The notes: a model not told the origin generated them from the letters alone. Numbered from the stretch's first letter, positions 8,871-19,787 are shown. The stretch: 64,000 nt of DNA from Weissella viridescens (GCF_001437355.1 NZ_JQBM01000002.1:176133-240132); one strand, 5' to 3'. Made by a program: numbers and translations.

Positions 8871-9417
8871 GGCTTGGCTATATTGGCATACGCACCCGAT
8901 TCCAAAAGAACTAAGAGCGTTTCGTCAATCGGTGGCGGTTAACGGGACAGATTTTGTGATGACCCGAGCGACTATGGCTGATTTAGACGATATGCTGGCA
9001 GCAGAACATGAAGCTTACGGTGGCGTTGATCCATGGCCACGATATATATTTGAGCAAGAATTGAATCGCACGCGTGAGCGTCTGTACGTTGTGCTCCGCC
9101 ATCCGGAAACGAATTCCCTAGTTGGCTTTATGGGTGCTTCTTTCCGTCCGGGGATTCGCGAAGTCCATCTCACAAATATTACGATTACGCCACATTGGCA
9201 AGGACGTGAAGTTGGGACATTTTTTATGAGCTACTTGATGACTTTAGCGAAACAAAGTCGATTTAGTCGTGTCTCGCTAGAAGTGGCGGTTGCAAACGAG
9301 CGAGCAATTCGATTCTATGAACGTTTTGGCTTTCAAATCATTCGGGAACGACGCAACTACTACGGTAAACAACAACACGCCTACGATATGGCACTGATTT
9401 TGAAGAACGGCAAATAG
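8854..9417 (+). CDS. GNAT N-acetyltransferase, RimI-like paralogue
   Basis: A GNAT of about 187 residues beginning MWKNFKAWLYWHTHPIPKEL. The acetyl-CoA site is in ITPHWQGREVGTFFMSYL and the C-terminal RimI-like block is LEVAVANERAIRFYERFGF then RRNYYG. A basic N-terminal extension of about 35 residues precedes the GNAT fold. The start chosen has GGTG seven bases upstream and overlaps tsaB by 17 bases. It sits between tsaB and the more canonical rimI, so it is probably a second N-terminal acetylase; its substrate is unknown. Confidence 0.85.
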   Translation: MWKNFKAWLYWHTHPIPKELRAFRQSVAVNGTDFVMTRATMADLDDMLAAEHEAYGGVDPWPRYIFEQELNRTRERLYVVLRHPETNSLVGFMGASFRPGIREVHLTNITITPHWQGREVGTFFMSYLMTLAKQSRFSRVSLEVAVANERAIRFYERFGFQIIRERRNYYGKQQHAYDMALILKNGK

Positions 9418-9427
9418 GAAGAGATGC

Positions 9428-9862
9428 ATGACAAAATTAAATTTTCGCCCAGCAATCGGGGCCGATGAATTGTTTGCGATTGCACAGGATGCCTATGGCG
9501 GGTCACCTTGGACAAGCGCAGCATTTGAAAAGGATTTGAATAGTCGCCTGACACATTATTTAGTGCTGACTCATGATGATGAACCAATAGGCTTTGTTGC
9601 GGGGACGTTGGTTATTGATGAATTATCAGTTAGTAATGTCGCAATTAAAACGGCCTTTCAAAAGCAAGGCCTGGGGCAAAAAATGTTGTACGAATGGTTT
9701 AAACGTTTTGATCCACATACACGAGTACTGCTCGAAGTTCGGGCGTCAAATTCGGCGGCTAAACATGTGTATGAGAAGTTAGGCTTTAATGTCTACCATG
9801 AACGCAAAGATTATTATCAAAATCCACGTGAAGATGCAGTACTAATGGATTATTACATTTAA
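9428..9862 (+). CDS. rimI: ribosomal protein S18 alanine N-acetyltransferase
   Basis: A 144-residue GNAT with the standard RimI ending: [20 protein letters not shown], then [19 protein letters not shown]. The acetyl-CoA loop is QKQGLG. Family members acetylate the N-terminus of S18. It lies ten bases after its paralogue and 14 before tsaD, in the tsaB-rimI-tsaD order usual for Firmicutes. Confidence 0.88.
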   Translation: MTKLNFRPAIGADELFAIAQDAYGGSPWTSAAFEKDLNSRLTHYLVLTHDDEPIGFVAGTLVIDELSVSNVAIKTAFQKQGLGQKMLYEWFKRFDPHTRVLLEVRASNSAAKHVYEKLGFNVYHERKDYYQNPREDAVLMDYYI

Positions 9863-9876
9863 AAGAGGAGGTTAGC

Positions 9877-10902
9877 ATGGCAAAAGATCGTTTAATTATG
9901 GCATTTGAATCAAGTGCTGACGAAACGAGTGTTGCAATTGTACGCAATGGCTCAGAGATTGTAAGTCTTGAAACAGCCACACAAATTAAGTCCCACCAAC
10001 GTTTTGGCGGAATTGTTCCAGAAGTGGCAAGCCGACATCACATTGAACAAGTAACTATTTTGGCCCAAGCTGCTTTAGAGGATGCTCAAGTTACTTATGA
10101 TGATTTAGATGCCGTGGCAGTAACACAAGGGCCTGGTTTGGTAGGTGCACTTTTGATTGGGGTTACTGCGGCTAAGACGATTGCTTGGGCACATAACCTG
10201 CCGATTGTGCCCGTTATTCATTTAGCAGGACATATTAGTGCCGCTAATTTTGTCGAACCTATTCAATACCCAGCTTTGGCGTTGATGGTTTCTGGGGGGC
10301 ATACAGAGCTTGTATTGATGCGCGAAGAATATGATTATCTTGTGATCGGTGATACACGTGATGATGCAGCTGGTGAAGCTTACGATAAGGTTGGCCGGAC
10401 GATGGGGCTCAAGTATCCATCAGGTAAAATTATTGATGATATGGCACATCAGGGAACGGATACGTATAACTTGCCGCGAGCTATGTTGAATGAAGATAAT
10501 TTTGATTTTTCATTTTCAGGAATTAAGAGTGCTGTGATTAACTTAATGCATAATGCTGAGCAACGTGGTGAGACGATTGATTTGGATGATCTTGCTAGTT
10601 CGTTCCAAGCAGCTGTGGTTGAGATTCTTGTTGGAAAAGCGCAACGTGCTTTGGAAGCGTATCCTGTTAAGTCCTTCATTGTAGCTGGCGGTGTGGCGGC
10701 AAATCGGGGCTTACGTGATGCGCTAGCATCAATGATGCAACGTTTTCCGGATACTGAATACATTCCAGTACCAATCGCCTTAGCGGGCGACAATGCAGCC
10801 ATGATTGGAGCAGAAGGAGATATTGCTTATCGCCATGGTGCTCGAGCTGGTCTAGATTTGAATGCTAATCCAGCTTTAGAATTTGACTATTTAGAAGATT
10901 AG
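9877..10902 (+). CDS. tsaD: tRNA t6A37 threonylcarbamoyltransferase catalytic subunit
   Basis: Catalytic subunit that moves threonylcarbamoyl to A37. The 341-residue protein shows [14 protein letters not shown] at the N-terminus, the metal-binding H115-L-A-G-H119 motif, SGGHTEL and the C-terminal [18 protein letters not shown] precedes the ATG. With tsaB it forms the core of the t6A operon. Confidence 0.97.
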   Translation: MAKDRLIMAFESSADETSVAIVRNGSEIVSLETATQIKSHQRFGGIVPEVASRHHIEQVTILAQAALEDAQVTYDDLDAVAVTQGPGLVGALLIGVTAAKTIAWAHNLPIVPVIHLAGHISAANFVEPIQYPALALMVSGGHTELVLMREEYDYLVIGDTRDDAAGEAYDKVGRTMGLKYPSGKIIDDMAHQGTDTYNLPRAMLNEDNFDFSFSGIKSAVINLMHNAEQRGETIDLDDLASSFQAAVVEILVGKAQRALEAYPVKSFIVAGGVAANRGLRDALASMMQRFPDTEYIPVPIALAGDNAAMIGAEGDIAYRHGARAGLDLNANPALEFDYLED

Positions 10903-10935
10903 CGACTGCGACAGTCCATTGATTAGGGGAGCTGC

Positions 10936-12756
10936 ATGAATCATAAAATACACGTATGCTTAGGGTTACTAATCGCTTTACTCATAGTATTGCTTGGTGG
11001 GGTATCGGTTTCAGCTGATAATAAAGACACGTATGCGATCAAAAAGTACACCGAAAATGTCCAATTCCAAAAAGATGGGACAGCTCAGATTACTGTTGAT
11101 ATGACGTATGTGTTTGATGCTGATATGCATGGCGTTTATTTCCAACAAGGATTGGGCGAACAAGTCAAGCAGGTTGGCCCTGTTCATGCCGCAGTGAACG
11201 ACACTGCTATCCAGCCGTATAAAGGTGGCGATACAGGATTGGAATTGCAATCCTATCAAGATACCGATAATGATGAAAAAGGGGTCCGCTTTAAGTTACA
11301 CCGCCCAGTGAAGGACGGCGAAACGATTCGCGTCACATGGCAATACACGCTAAGTCATTTAATTAATGCTTATAAAGATGTTGATGAACTTAATTGGCGG
11401 GTGATTGGAAATAACTGGGATGTACCTTTTGAAGATATGCAGTTAACGGTCGCGTTTCCACAGCAACCACTAACTGGTATGCAAACCTGGCAACACGGGA
11501 TGAGTTCGACGAGAGGTGAGTGGAATGCTGCAAATGGACGTTGGACCTTTAGACAGAAAGATTACCCAAGTCAAAGTCCCTTAGAACTACACATGATGAT
11601 GCCTCAATCAGTCTTTAATGCTGATGCTCAGGTGCATCGAGTTAATACGGATGGACGTCAGAAGATTTTGCAACAAGAGGCGCAACTTAAACGCCAAGAA
11701 CAACAACGCCAACGAATCGTTCAAACGATTGAATGGATATTGATTAGCTTGACGGCGTTATGCTTGATCTTCGCGGCATGGTTGTGGATGCGGACACGTC
11801 CGTTTGTTGCTTTTGTACGAAATGAGAATCGCGTTTATGATGTGCCTGATGACCTTGCCCCAGCGATTGTTGGGGAACGACTTTCCGAGCGATGGATGCC
11901 GATTGAACGCAGTTTATCGGCTACCTATATGGATTTAATTGCGAGGCATTATGTGACGGTTGAAGATGATCCAAAGGGCAAGGCTAAGGATCGGCAGTTT
12001 AAGTTGGTAAAAAATCCGACTGAGTTAGCTGATTTTGAACAGCAAGCTTTACAAATTCTTTTCCGTGAAACCTTAACTATTGGAGTAACACGCAGTAGTC
12101 GTAAGTTAGAGCTGTCTGAAAAGGAGTCCAGGCGTTATCGTAAACAGGTTCGGATTTATCGTCAGCAACTGAAACAGGCTAGCCAAATAACATGGCTTAA
12201 CTTAAAAGAGATTTTGAGTCTAAAAAAAGGGGTTAAGTTTGGTTGGTACCTATTAATTGCAATTTTCCTCGGACAAATCGTCTTGCTTGGTATTGATGAG
12301 CGAGTATTAACGGCGATGCAAGTCTATGGGACATTGGCTGGCGTCGTCCTCGCTGTATTTGTGATTTTTTGGTGTCAACGTTTTCTTGAATATGATTACA
12401 CTCAAACAGGATTACCACACGCGTTAGCATGGCACCAATATGCCAATATGCTTGATCAAATTGGTCGAATGTCTGAGCGTGAAATTGAAGAGGTTGTGTT
12501 ATGGGACCGCTTACTAGCATACGCAGTCATCTTGGATGAAGGTAAAACTGTTGCGAAAGAATTAGAGAAATTAGACTTACAACCAATTGATGCAGCTCCG
12601 GTAAATGAATTGCTGGTTGCTTTTGCTTTGATTGGACCATATCAAATTAGAGTGCATACGGCTGTCGCTAGTACTTCATCGGGTTCAAATATGAGTTTTG
12701 GGTCCGGAGGTACATCTGGCGGTTTTGGCGGATCTAGTGGTGGTGGTGCTTTTTAA
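10936..12756 (+). CDS. DUF2207 family membrane protein
   Basis: A 606-residue surface protein of unknown function. It has an N-terminal signal sequence (about 1-27, ending VSA-DN), an extracellular DUF2207 domain (about 30-230), a membrane segment at about 267-286 (EWILISLTALCLIFAAWLW), a cytoplasmic region and two more membrane segments at about 435-480. The C-terminus is a Gly/Ser tail (SGGTSGGFGGSSGGGAF), typical of the family. It follows tsaD by 33 bases and ends at a terminator. Confidence 0.85.
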   Translation: MNHKIHVCLGLLIALLIVLLGGVSVSADNKDTYAIKKYTENVQFQKDGTAQITVDMTYVFDADMHGVYFQQGLGEQVKQVGPVHAAVNDTAIQPYKGGDTGLELQSYQDTDNDEKGVRFKLHRPVKDGETIRVTWQYTLSHLINAYKDVDELNWRVIGNNWDVPFEDMQLTVAFPQQPLTGMQTWQHGMSSTRGEWNAANGRWTFRQKDYPSQSPLELHMMMPQSVFNADAQVHRVNTDGRQKILQQEAQLKRQEQQRQRIVQTIEWILISLTALCLIFAAWLWMRTRPFVAFVRNENRVYDVPDDLAPAIVGERLSERWMPIERSLSATYMDLIARHYVTVEDDPKGKAKDRQFKLVKNPTELADFEQQALQILFRETLTIGVTRSSRKLELSEKESRRYRKQVRIYRQQLKQASQITWLNLKEILSLKKGVKFGWYLLIAIFLGQIVLLGIDERVLTAMQVYGTLAGVVLAVFVIFWCQRFLEYDYTQTGLPHALAWHQYANMLDQIGRMSEREIEEVVLWDRLLAYAVILDEGKTVAKELEKLDLQPIDAAPVNELLVAFALIGPYQIRVHTAVASTSSGSNMSFGSGGTSGGFGGSSGGGAF

Positions 12757-12760
12757 TTTA

Positions 12761-12797
12761 AAAAAATCCCGATTAGCATAAGGCTAATCGGGATTTT
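12761..12797. terminator. bidirectional terminator between the DUF2207 gene and the polyprenyl synthase gene
   Basis: A near-perfect hairpin AAATCCCGATTAGC / GCTAATCGGGATTT with loop ATAAG has A runs on the left and T runs on the right. It can serve both converging genes. Confidence 0.88.
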
Positions 12798-12804
12798 GTT
12801 TATT

Positions 12805-13800
12805 TTAAACCATACGATGGAGCAGTTGATCGCTTAAATCAATTAGAATATCTTTCGAATCACTATCGGGTAAAGTGTCAAGCGCATCTAAAGCTTGGTC
12901 GGTGTATGTTAAAGCTAGTTCAGAGGCTTGGTCAAATGCACCAGTACTATGAACGAGTTCAGCAATTTCGATACTTTGGGCATCAGTAATTGCGTCGCCG
13001 ATTTGCAATAAGTCGTGAACGCGGTCGCTTTGATGGATTGCATAAAGCAGGGGTGCTGAATAAACGCCTTCACGCATATCATTCAAAGTTGGCTTACCTA
13101 AAGTAGCACTGTCATTTTGGTAGTCGAGTAAGTCGTCGAGAATTTGGAAAGCAATACCTAGATTGAATGTGAATGCATAGAGGTTAGACTTAGTTTGATC
13201 GTCAACTGGTTCAGTTGCGGTAGAAAGTCCCAACTCAGCCGCCATTTCAAAGAGGGCAGCTGTTTTACCGGCAATTTGTTCAAGATACTCTTCAATCGAC
13301 ATGTCCAACTTATAATAGTGTGACCATTGCATTAACTCACCATTTAGAATTGATTCTAAAAATGAAGTTGCTTTACGAGCGGTTTCCATATTATGAGTAT
13401 GGTTGGCAAGAATGTGGAACGTTGTTGCAAAAAGATAGTCACCAGCGTACACAGCAACGTCTTGTCCAAGTTGAGCTTGGATTGAAGCATGGTGGCGACG
13501 GGTTGAAGAGCTATCAATAATATCATCATGAATTAAGGTAGCTGAGTGTAGCATTTCAACTGACGCAGCTAAGTGAATGAGGTCGTCGTGGTTGTTTGGT
13601 GCCATTTGACCAATAAGAATAGTTAATGCGGGGCGTAAAAGCTTGCCCCCAGTTGTCATCATTTCGATTAATGCAGCTTGTACATCGTCATTCTTAGCTT
13701 GAAGGTCGGTTTGAATCACCGTAATGACTTCAGCAAGGTCAGATTGAATGGAAGGGAAATCATTCCAAATGGCGTTTAATTGAATAGAATTATCTTGCAT
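12805..13800 (-). CDS. long-chain polyprenyl diphosphate synthase
   Basis: Trans-isoprenyl synthase of 331 residues. The first aspartate motif is D92-D93-I-I-D96, the second is QILDDLLDY at about 216-224, and GGKLLRP (about 51-57) binds isopentenyl diphosphate. The length and motifs fit synthases that build menaquinone side chains. AAAGGAG lies nine bases before the ATG. A type II NADH dehydrogenase gene elsewhere in the window would use such a quinone, but no men genes are present here, so the end product is inference. Confidence 0.88.
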   Translation of the reverse strand: MQDNSIQLNAIWNDFPSIQSDLAEVITVIQTDLQAKNDDVQAALIEMMTTGGKLLRPALTILIGQMAPNNHDDLIHLAASVEMLHSATLIHDDIIDSSSTRRHHASIQAQLGQDVAVYAGDYLFATTFHILANHTHNMETARKATSFLESILNGELMQWSHYYKLDMSIEEYLEQIAGKTAALFEMAAELGLSTATEPVDDQTKSNLYAFTFNLGIAFQILDDLLDYQNDSATLGKPTLNDMREGVYSAPLLYAIHQSDRVHDLLQIGDAITDAQSIEIAELVHSTGAFDQASELALTYTDQALDALDTLPDSDSKDILIDLSDQLLHRMV

Positions 13801-14019
13801 TGATAATCGAACTCCTTTGGTTCTTAAATAGTTGTTTGCTTATTCGCCATGTGTACTAGTTTAATCCATTCCTTATAAAAAGTCAGGTCAAATTTTCAAA
13901 ATGTTTCAGCAATTAAACGTTTCCTTCCTATATAATAGAATTTAGAATAATTCGAATAATAGGGAATGTTACAGAATTAAAACGTTTTAGATAAATCCAG
14001 AATTAGTTTGAGAAAAAGC
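13801..14019. other. intergenic region between the divergent polyprenyl synthase and the S10 operon
   Basis: No gene of supportable length is seen. It is A+T-rich. A TATAAT (13931-13936) without a convincing -35 is present. The minus-strand gene's promoter must lie here, and the S10 promoter starts at the right edge. Confidence 0.5.
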
Positions 14020-14048
14020 TTGTTATTTCAAGGAATATTGTGTATTAT
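14020..14048 (+). promoter_or_regulatory. promoter of the S10 operon
   Basis: TTGTTA (14020-14025), 17 bases, TATTAT (14043-14048). Transcription would start near 14056, leaving a leader of about 188 bases before rpsJ. Confidence 0.6.
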
Positions 14049-14116
14049 ATTCAAGTACGCTAATTAAGAAAGGGTATTACCCAATCTAATAGTGTCTAAA
14101 CACACACAGCGATGAT

Positions 14117-14197
14117 GTGGGAGGTTGCGACACACCCGGCAGCATTGCCACGAGATCCATGCCATGGAGTCTTGCGTGGTGTGTCGGTAGTTTCCAC
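14117..14197 (+). promoter_or_regulatory. folded leader RNA of the S10 operon (candidate ribosomal-protein autoregulatory element)
   Basis: Reading the bases directly: GTGGGA (14117-14122) pairs with TTTCCAC (14191-14197); after an internal loop, GACACACC (14129-14136) pairs perfectly with GGTGTGTC (14178-14185). Inside lie two hairpins: GGCA/TGCC with loop GCAT (14138-14149), and CGAGATCCAT/ATGGAGTCTTG (14151-14174) with one bulge. The result is a three-way junction on a long stem. No intrinsic terminator is seen after it, so control, if any, would be translational or by processing. The identity of the ligand protein is unknown. Confidence 0.6.
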
Positions 14198-14243
14198 GGA
14201 GTTAGTTTCATATTCCAATATGGACGAAGGGAGAATTTATATC

Positions 14244-14552
14244 ATGGCAAGTAAGAAGATTCGTATCCGTTTGAAGGCATACGAGCACGAAATCTTGGAT
14301 GCTTCTGCAGAAAAGATTGTTGAGACGGCAAACCGAACAGGTGCTGAAATTTCAGGTCCTATTCCATTGCCTACAGAACGCACACTTTACACGGTGCTAC
14401 GTTCACCTCACAAGAACAAGGATTCACGTGAACAATTCGAAATGCGCACACACAAGCGTTTGATCGATATCATGAATCCAACCGCTAAGACAGTTGATGC
14501 TTTATCAAAGCTTGAATTGCCAAGTGGTGTTGACATCGAAATCAAGTTGTAA
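14244..14552 (+). CDS. rpsJ: 30S ribosomal protein S10
   Basis: First gene of the S10 block; 102 residues starting [19 protein letters not shown], the normal bacterial length and sequence. The reading frame is open further upstream, but that part overlaps the folded leader; GAAGGGAGA (14225-14233) points to the ATG at 14244. S10 also acts with NusB in antitermination. Confidence 0.97.
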   Translation: MASKKIRIRLKAYEHEILDASAEKIVETANRTGAEISGPIPLPTERTLYTVLRSPHKNKDSREQFEMRTHKRLIDIMNPTAKTVDALSKLELPSGVDIEIKL

Positions 14553-14634
14553 TTTTTAATTACAACATTAACTTGCCTAGTCAAGCATCTAACTGACTGA
14601 AAATAAAGATATTACATTTATAAAGGAGATAGTC

Positions 14635-15261
14635 ATGACTACTAAGGGTATCTTAGGCCGCAAAGTCGGCATGACTCAGGTATTCACTGAGAATGGTGAG
14701 CTTATCCCAGTTACTGTGGTTGAAGCAACGCCAAACGTCGTCCTCCAAGTTAAGACTTTGGAAAATGATGGTTATAGCGCAATTCAACTTGGTTTGGGTG
14801 ACAAGCGTGCCGTTTTGAGTAACAAACCTGAGCAAGGTCACGCCGAAAAGGCAAACACGACCCCTAAGCGCTACATTCGTGAAATCCGCGACGCTGAGGG
14901 TGAATACAATGTTGGGGATGAAGTTAAGGTTGACGTTTTCGCCGAAGGTGAAGTTGTTGACGTAACTGGAATCACAAAGGGTCATGGTTACCAAGGTAAC
15001 ATCAAGAAGGACGGACAATCTCGTGGACCTATGGCTCACGGATCTCGTTACCACCGTCGCCCAGGTTCAATGGGTGCTGTTATCAATCGTGTGTTCAAGG
15101 GTAAGAAGTTGCCTGGACGCATGGGTAACCGTAAGCGCACTGTACAAAACTTGAAGATCGTTCGTGTTGACGTTGAAAACAACGTTATCTTGATCAAGGG
15201 TAATGTACCAGGTGCCAACAAGTCACTTGTTACTGTTAAGAATTCAATCAAAGCAAAGTAA
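14635..15261 (+). CDS. rplC: 50S ribosomal protein L3
   Basis: 208 residues; [11 protein letters not shown] at the N-terminus and the long loop [20 protein letters not shown] reaching the peptidyl-transferase region. AAAGGAGAT precedes the ATG. It is separated from rpsJ by 82 bases, the widest early gap of the block. Confidence 0.98.
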   Translation: MTTKGILGRKVGMTQVFTENGELIPVTVVEATPNVVLQVKTLENDGYSAIQLGLGDKRAVLSNKPEQGHAEKANTTPKRYIREIRDAEGEYNVGDEVKVDVFAEGEVVDVTGITKGHGYQGNIKKDGQSRGPMAHGSRYHRRPGSMGAVINRVFKGKKLPGRMGNRKRTVQNLKIVRVDVENNVILIKGNVPGANKSLVTVKNSIKAK

Positions 15262-15285
15262 TAAGGACGAAAGGAGGAATATAAT

Positions 15286-15909
15286 ATGACTAAGATTGCT
15301 TTACTTAAGCAAGACGGTTCAAACGCCGGAGAAGTTGAATTGAATGATTCAATCTTTGCCATTGAGCCAAACAACAATGTCATCACTGACGCTGTTTTGA
15401 TGCAACGTGCATCAATGCGTCAAGGTACTCACGCTGTTAAGAATCGCTCAGCCGTTTCTGGTGGTGGTAAGAAGCCTTGGCGTCAAAAGGGTACTGGACG
15501 TGCTCGTCAAGGATCAATCCGTTCACCACAATGGCGTGGTGGTGGAATTGTCTTCGGACCTACTCCACGTTCATATGCTTACAAGATGCCTAAGAAGGCA
15601 TACCGTTTGGCATTGAAGTCAGTGTTGTCACAAAAGGTTTTGGATTCTTCATTGGTAGTTGTGGATGCATTGTCATTCGACGCACCAAAGACAAAGGAAT
15701 TCAAGAGCGTTTTGGATAACTTGAATGTAGATGGTAAGACGTTGGTAGTCTTGGACGATGACAACACAAACGCAACATTGGCAGCACGTAACCTACAAAA
15801 CGTGACTGTTATGACTGCTAAGGGTGTTAACGTTCTTGACGTAATCAACAATGATAAGTTGGTTGTTGTACAATCAGCTTTGGCACAAGTTGAGGAGGTT
15901 TTGGCATAA
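15286..15909 (+). CDS. rplD: 50S ribosomal protein L4
   Basis: 207 residues with the exit-tunnel loop [18 protein letters not shown] (about 63-80). In gamma-proteobacteria L4 is the autoregulator of this operon; whether it binds the leader at 14117-14197 here is unknown. It overlaps rplW by one base. Confidence 0.98.
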   Translation: MTKIALLKQDGSNAGEVELNDSIFAIEPNNNVITDAVLMQRASMRQGTHAVKNRSAVSGGGKKPWRQKGTGRARQGSIRSPQWRGGGIVFGPTPRSYAYKMPKKAYRLALKSVLSQKVLDSSLVVVDALSFDAPKTKEFKSVLDNLNVDGKTLVVLDDDNTNATLAARNLQNVTVMTAKGVNVLDVINNDKLVVVQSALAQVEEVLA

Positions 15910-16196
15910 TGGACGCACGCGATATCATTTTGCGCCCGGTCATCACTGAACAAACTATGAGCGTTTTGGATGAAAAACGTTACAGTTTCGATGTTGATGT
16001 TCGCGCCACAAAGCCACAAATCAAGCGCGCTATTGAAGAAATTTTCGACGTAAAGGTTGAAAAGATCAATACAGCTAACGTACGTGGTAAGCTTAAGCGT
16101 CAAGGACGCTATACTGGTTACACTAAGAAGCGTAAGAAGGCAACTGTTAAGTTGTCAGCAGCTTCTAAGAACATTCAATTGTTCAACGAAAACTAA
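15909..16196 (+). CDS. rplW: 50S ribosomal protein L23
   Basis: 95 residues, [17 protein letters not shown]; docks SRP and trigger factor at the tunnel exit. The start overlaps the rplD stop (TAATG), so translation is coupled. Confidence 0.98.
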   Translation: MDARDIILRPVITEQTMSVLDEKRYSFDVDVRATKPQIKRAIEEIFDVKVEKINTANVRGKLKRQGRYTGYTKKRKKATVKLSAASKNIQLFNEN

Positions 16197-16212
16197 TTAG
16201 GAGGAACTTAGC

Positions 16213-17046
16213 GTGGCTATTAAGAAGTATAAGCCAACCTCTAATGGTCGTCGTAATATGACTTCTTCTGATTTTTCAGAAATCACAAAGACGACGCCAG
16301 AAAAGAGCTTGTTGGAATCAAAGTCAAACACAGGTGCCCGTAATTCTTATGGACACATGACTGTTCGCCATCGTGGTGGTGGACACAAGCGCCAATACCG
16401 TGTTGTGGACTTCAAGCGTACAAAGGATGAAGTACCTGCTAAGGTTGTTGCGATCGAATACGATCCAAACCGTACAGCTAACATTGCTTTGTTGCAATAC
16501 ACAGACGGTGTTAAGTCATATATCTTGGCACCAAAGGGTCTAGAAGTGGGCATGACTGTTCAATCTGGTCCTGATGCTGATTTTAAGGTCGGAAATGCAT
16601 TGCCTTTGTCAATCATTCCTGATGGAACACAAATCCACAACATCGAAATGAAGCCTGGTAAGGGTGGACAACTTGTCCGTTCTGCTGGAACTTCTGCTCA
16701 AGTTTTGGGTCGTGAAGGAAAGTACGTTCTTGTTCGCCTACAATCTGGTGAAGTTCGTATGATCTTGGCTACTAACCGTGCCACAATCGGTGTTGTCGGA
16801 AACGAACAACACTCATTGATTAATTGGGGTAAGGCTGGTCGTCGTCGTTGGAAGGGTCAACGTCCACACGTTCGTGGATCAGTAATGAACCCTAACGATC
16901 ACCCACACGGTGGTGGTGAAGGAAAGGCCCCAGTTGGTCGTCCTTCTCCATTGTCACCATGGGGTAAGAAGACTGCTGGTAAGAAGACTCGTAACAAGAA
17001 CGCTCAATCATCTAAGTTCATTGTTCGTGGTCGTAAGAGCAAGTAG
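16213..17046 (+). CDS. rplB: 50S ribosomal protein L2
   Basis: 277 residues; contains the conserved [16 protein letters not shown] near the C-terminus with the catalytic-centre histidine. Starts with GTG, seven bases after TTAGGAGGAA. Confidence 0.98.
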   Translation: MAIKKYKPTSNGRRNMTSSDFSEITKTTPEKSLLESKSNTGARNSYGHMTVRHRGGGHKRQYRVVDFKRTKDEVPAKVVAIEYDPNRTANIALLQYTDGVKSYILAPKGLEVGMTVQSGPDADFKVGNALPLSIIPDGTQIHNIEMKPGKGGQLVRSAGTSAQVLGREGKYVLVRLQSGEVRMILATNRATIGVVGNEQHSLINWGKAGRRRWKGQRPHVRGSVMNPNDHPHGGGEGKAPVGRPSPLSPWGKKTAGKKTRNKNAQSSKFIVRGRKSK

Positions 17047-17102
17047 TCTAATTTCCTGAGTATTTCAAAACTTATTATAAGCAAACGAGAGGAGGACTCA
17101 GA

Positions 17103-17384
17103 ATGGGTCGTAGCCTGAAAAAAGGACCATTTGCTGATGCCAGTTTGTTGAAGAAGGTTGAACAAGCCAATGCTTCAGATAAGCAAACAGTTATCAAGAC
17201 ATGGTCACGTCGTTCAACAATTTTCCCTAGCTTTATCGGATTAACTTTCGCCGTTTATGACGGACGAAAGCACGTACCAGTTTTGGTTCAAGAAGATATG
17301 GTCGGTCACAAGTTAGGTGAATTCGTCCCAACGCGTACGTTCCGCGGACACGCTGCAGACGACAAAAAGACGCAACGTAAGTAA
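17103..17384 (+). CDS. rpsS: 30S ribosomal protein S19
   Basis: 93 residues, [18 protein letters not shown], standard. Preceded by GAGAGGAGGA. Confidence 0.98.
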   Translation: MGRSLKKGPFADASLLKKVEQANASDKQTVIKTWSRRSTIFPSFIGLTFAVYDGRKHVPVLVQEDMVGHKLGEFVPTRTFRGHAADDKKTQRK

Positions 17385-17400
17385 TTAGGAGGACAGTACA

Positions 17401-17748
17401 ATGGCTGAACAAATTACGTCAGCACGCGCCACAGCGAATATCGTTCGTGTGGCTCCACGTAAGGTCCGCTTAGTGCTTGACCAAGTGCGTGGAAAGTCAG
17501 TCGCAGAAGCTTTTGCAATCTTAGAATTTTTGCCAAATCATTCTGCAACTGATGTTTACAAAGTATTGAACTCAGCAGTAGCAAACGCTGAGAACAATTT
17601 CTCACTAGATCGTGAAGATTTGGTTGTCTCAGAAGCCTTTGCCAACGAAGGACCAACGCTAAAGCGTTTCCGTCCACGTGCCAAGGGTTCTGCTTCACCA
17701 ATCAATAAGCGAACAAGCCACATCACGATTGTGGTAACAGAAAAGTAA
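17401..17748 (+). CDS. rplV: 50S ribosomal protein L22
   Basis: 115 residues; [20 protein letters not shown] and the beta-hairpin [19 protein letters not shown] that lines the exit tunnel. Confidence 0.98.
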   Translation: MAEQITSARATANIVRVAPRKVRLVLDQVRGKSVAEAFAILEFLPNHSATDVYKVLNSAVANAENNFSLDREDLVVSEAFANEGPTLKRFRPRAKGSASPINKRTSHITIVVTEK

Positions 17749-17761
17749 GGAGGATTGAGTC

Positions 17762-18427
17762 ATGGGTCAAAAGATTAACCCAACCGGTTTCCGTGTCGGC
17801 GTCATTCGCGACTGGGATGCTAAATGGTACGCAGATAAGAAAGACTATGCAAACAACTTGCATGAAGACTTAGCTTTGCGTAATTATATCGAGACTAAGT
17901 TGGCAGATGCATCAGTTTCTCGTATCGAAATCGAACGTACTGCTAACCGTGTTAATATCTCAATCCACACTGCTAAGCCAGGTATGGTTATTGGTAAAGG
18001 TGGATCAGAAGTTGATGCATTGCGTAACGAATTGTCAAAGATTGTGGCAAAGGGTGAACGCGTACACATCAACATCATTGAGATTAAGAAGCCAGATTTG
18101 GACGCTCACTTGGTAGGATCACAAATTGCAGCTGACTTGGAACGCCGTGTGGCTTTCCGTCGCTCAATGCGTGGAGCTATCCAACGTGCAATGCGTTCTG
18201 GTGCCAAGGGAATCAAGGTACAAGTTTCTGGACGTTTGAACGGTGCAGATATTGCTCGTGTTGAACAATATACTGAGGGTACAGTGCCTTTGCACACATT
18301 GCGTGCAGACATTGATTACTCATGGGATGAAGCAACAACAACATACGGTCAACTAGGTGTTAAGACTTGGATTTACCGTGGTGATGTTTTGCCAGAGAAG
18401 AAGTCAAAGAAGCAAGGAGGCGAGTAA
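17762..18427 (+). CDS. rpsC: 30S ribosomal protein S3
   Basis: 221 residues; [12 protein letters not shown] start and the KH-domain GKGG motif ([11 protein letters not shown]). Three bases separate it from rplP. Confidence 0.98.
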   Translation: MGQKINPTGFRVGVIRDWDAKWYADKKDYANNLHEDLALRNYIETKLADASVSRIEIERTANRVNISIHTAKPGMVIGKGGSEVDALRNELSKIVAKGERVHINIIEIKKPDLDAHLVGSQIAADLERRVAFRRSMRGAIQRAMRSGAKGIKVQVSGRLNGADIARVEQYTEGTVPLHTLRADIDYSWDEATTTYGQLGVKTWIYRGDVLPEKKSKKQGGE

Positions 18428-18430
18428 CAA

Positions 18431-18850
18431 ATGCTAGTTCCAAAGCGTGTTAAGTATCGTCGTCCACATCGTGGCCACATGCGTGGTGAAGCTAAGGGTG
18501 GTAAGACAGTAACATTTGGTGAGTTTGGACTACAAGCCCTTGACTCACATTGGATTACAAATCGTCAAATCGAGGCGGCTCGTATTGCTATGACACGTTA
18601 CATGAAGCGTGGTGGTAAGGTTTGGATTAAGATTTATCCACACTTGTCATACACTTCTAAGGGTGTCGGTGTTCGTATGGGTAACGGAAAGGGTACTCCC
18701 GAAGGTTGGGTTGCCCCAGTAAAGCGCGGCACAGTTATGTTCGAAGTTGGCGGCGTGTCTGAGGAAGTTGCCCGCGAAGCCTTGCGTCTCGCATCTAACA
18801 AGTTGCCTGTCAGAACTAAGATTTTGACTCGCCAAACGGAGGGTGAATAA
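18431..18850 (+). CDS. rplP: 50S ribosomal protein L16
   Basis: 139 residues, [19 protein letters not shown]; overlaps rpmC by one base. Confidence 0.98.
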   Translation: MLVPKRVKYRRPHRGHMRGEAKGGKTVTFGEFGLQALDSHWITNRQIEAARIAMTRYMKRGGKVWIKIYPHLSYTSKGVGVRMGNGKGTPEGWVAPVKRGTVMFEVGGVSEEVAREALRLASNKLPVRTKILTRQTEGE

Positions 18851-19056
18851 TGAAGATCAAGGACTTACAAGAAGAAATCAAGGGTCTCAGCCAAGCAGAG
18901 TTGGTTGCCAAGGAAAAGAGCTACAAGGAAGAGTTGTTTAACTTGCGTTTCCAATTAGCTACTGGTCAACTTGAGAACACGGCTCGATTGTCTGAAGTAC
19001 GTAAGCAAATTGCACGTATTAAGACTGCGATTCGTCAAGAAGAATTAAACAAGTAG
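18850..19056 (+). CDS. rpmC: 50S ribosomal protein L29
   Basis: 68 residues, two-helix protein with [16 protein letters not shown]. Translation is coupled to rplP through a TAATG overlap. Confidence 0.97.
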   Translation: MKIKDLQEEIKGLSQAELVAKEKSYKEELFNLRFQLATGQLENTARLSEVRKQIARIKTAIRQEELNK

Positions 19057-19075
19057 ACTAAGAGAGGAGACCGGT

Positions 19076-19342
19076 ATGACTGAAGATCGTAACGCACGTA
19101 AAGTTTATCAAGGACGCGTGGTTTCAGATAAGATGGATAAGACAATTACTGTTGCCATTGAAACTTACAAGAACCACCCTGTTTATGGTAAGCGTGTTAA
19201 GTACACGAAGAAGTTTAAGGCTCACGATGAGAACAACGAAGCTAAAGAAGGTGACATCGTACGCATCATGGAGACGCGTCCAACGTCAGCTACAAAGCGC
19301 TTCCGTTTGGTAGAAATCGTCGAGAAGGCCGTTATTATCTAA
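19076..19342 (+). CDS. rpsQ: 30S ribosomal protein S17
   Basis: 88 residues; [21 protein letters not shown] fold that binds 16S helix 11. Confidence 0.98.
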   Translation: MTEDRNARKVYQGRVVSDKMDKTITVAIETYKNHPVYGKRVKYTKKFKAHDENNEAKEGDIVRIMETRPTSATKRFRLVEIVEKAVII

Positions 19343-19386
19343 TCGTTAATCTCGAATCTAACCAATAACGGAAGGAGGATATAATC

Positions 19387-19755
19387 GTGATTCAACAAGA
19401 GAGTCGTTTGAAGGTTGCTGATAATTCTGGGGCACGCGAAATTTTGACAATCAAAGTTTTGGGTGGTTCAGGTCGTAAGTTCGCCGGTGTCGGTGACATG
19501 ATCGTCGCAACTGTTAAGCAAGCAATTCCTGGTGGTACTGTAAAGAAGGGTGACGTCGTTAAGGCTGTTATCGTTCGTACTGTATCAGGAATTCACCGTA
19601 CTGATGGTTCATACATCAAGTTTGATGAGAACGCTGCTGTTATCGTAAAGGATGACAAGAGCCCTGTCGGTACACGTATTTTTGGCCCCGTTGCGCGTGA
19701 ATTGCGTGACAATGATTACATGCGTATTGTGTCATTGGCACCTGAAGTATTGTAA
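19387..19755 (+). CDS. rplN: 50S ribosomal protein L14
   Basis: 122 residues, [19 protein letters not shown]; starts with GTG after GAAGGAGGATA. Confidence 0.98.
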   Translation: MIQQESRLKVADNSGAREILTIKVLGGSGRKFAGVGDMIVATVKQAIPGGTVKKGDVVKAVIVRTVSGIHRTDGSYIKFDENAAVIVKDDKSPVGTRIFGPVARELRDNDYMRIVSLAPEVL

Positions 19756-19787
19756 TTACCATCATTAAATCAAGGAGGAAGCCTCGC

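Noticed and set aside
14112..14243. Long in-frame extension upstream of rpsJ
   Set aside because: It runs through the folded leader, lacks a ribosome site, and S10 has its normal length from the ATG at 14244.
14653..16103. Long antisense open frames across rplC, rplD and rplW
   Set aside because: They result from codon bias of highly expressed ribosomal genes and have no ribosome sites or family matches.
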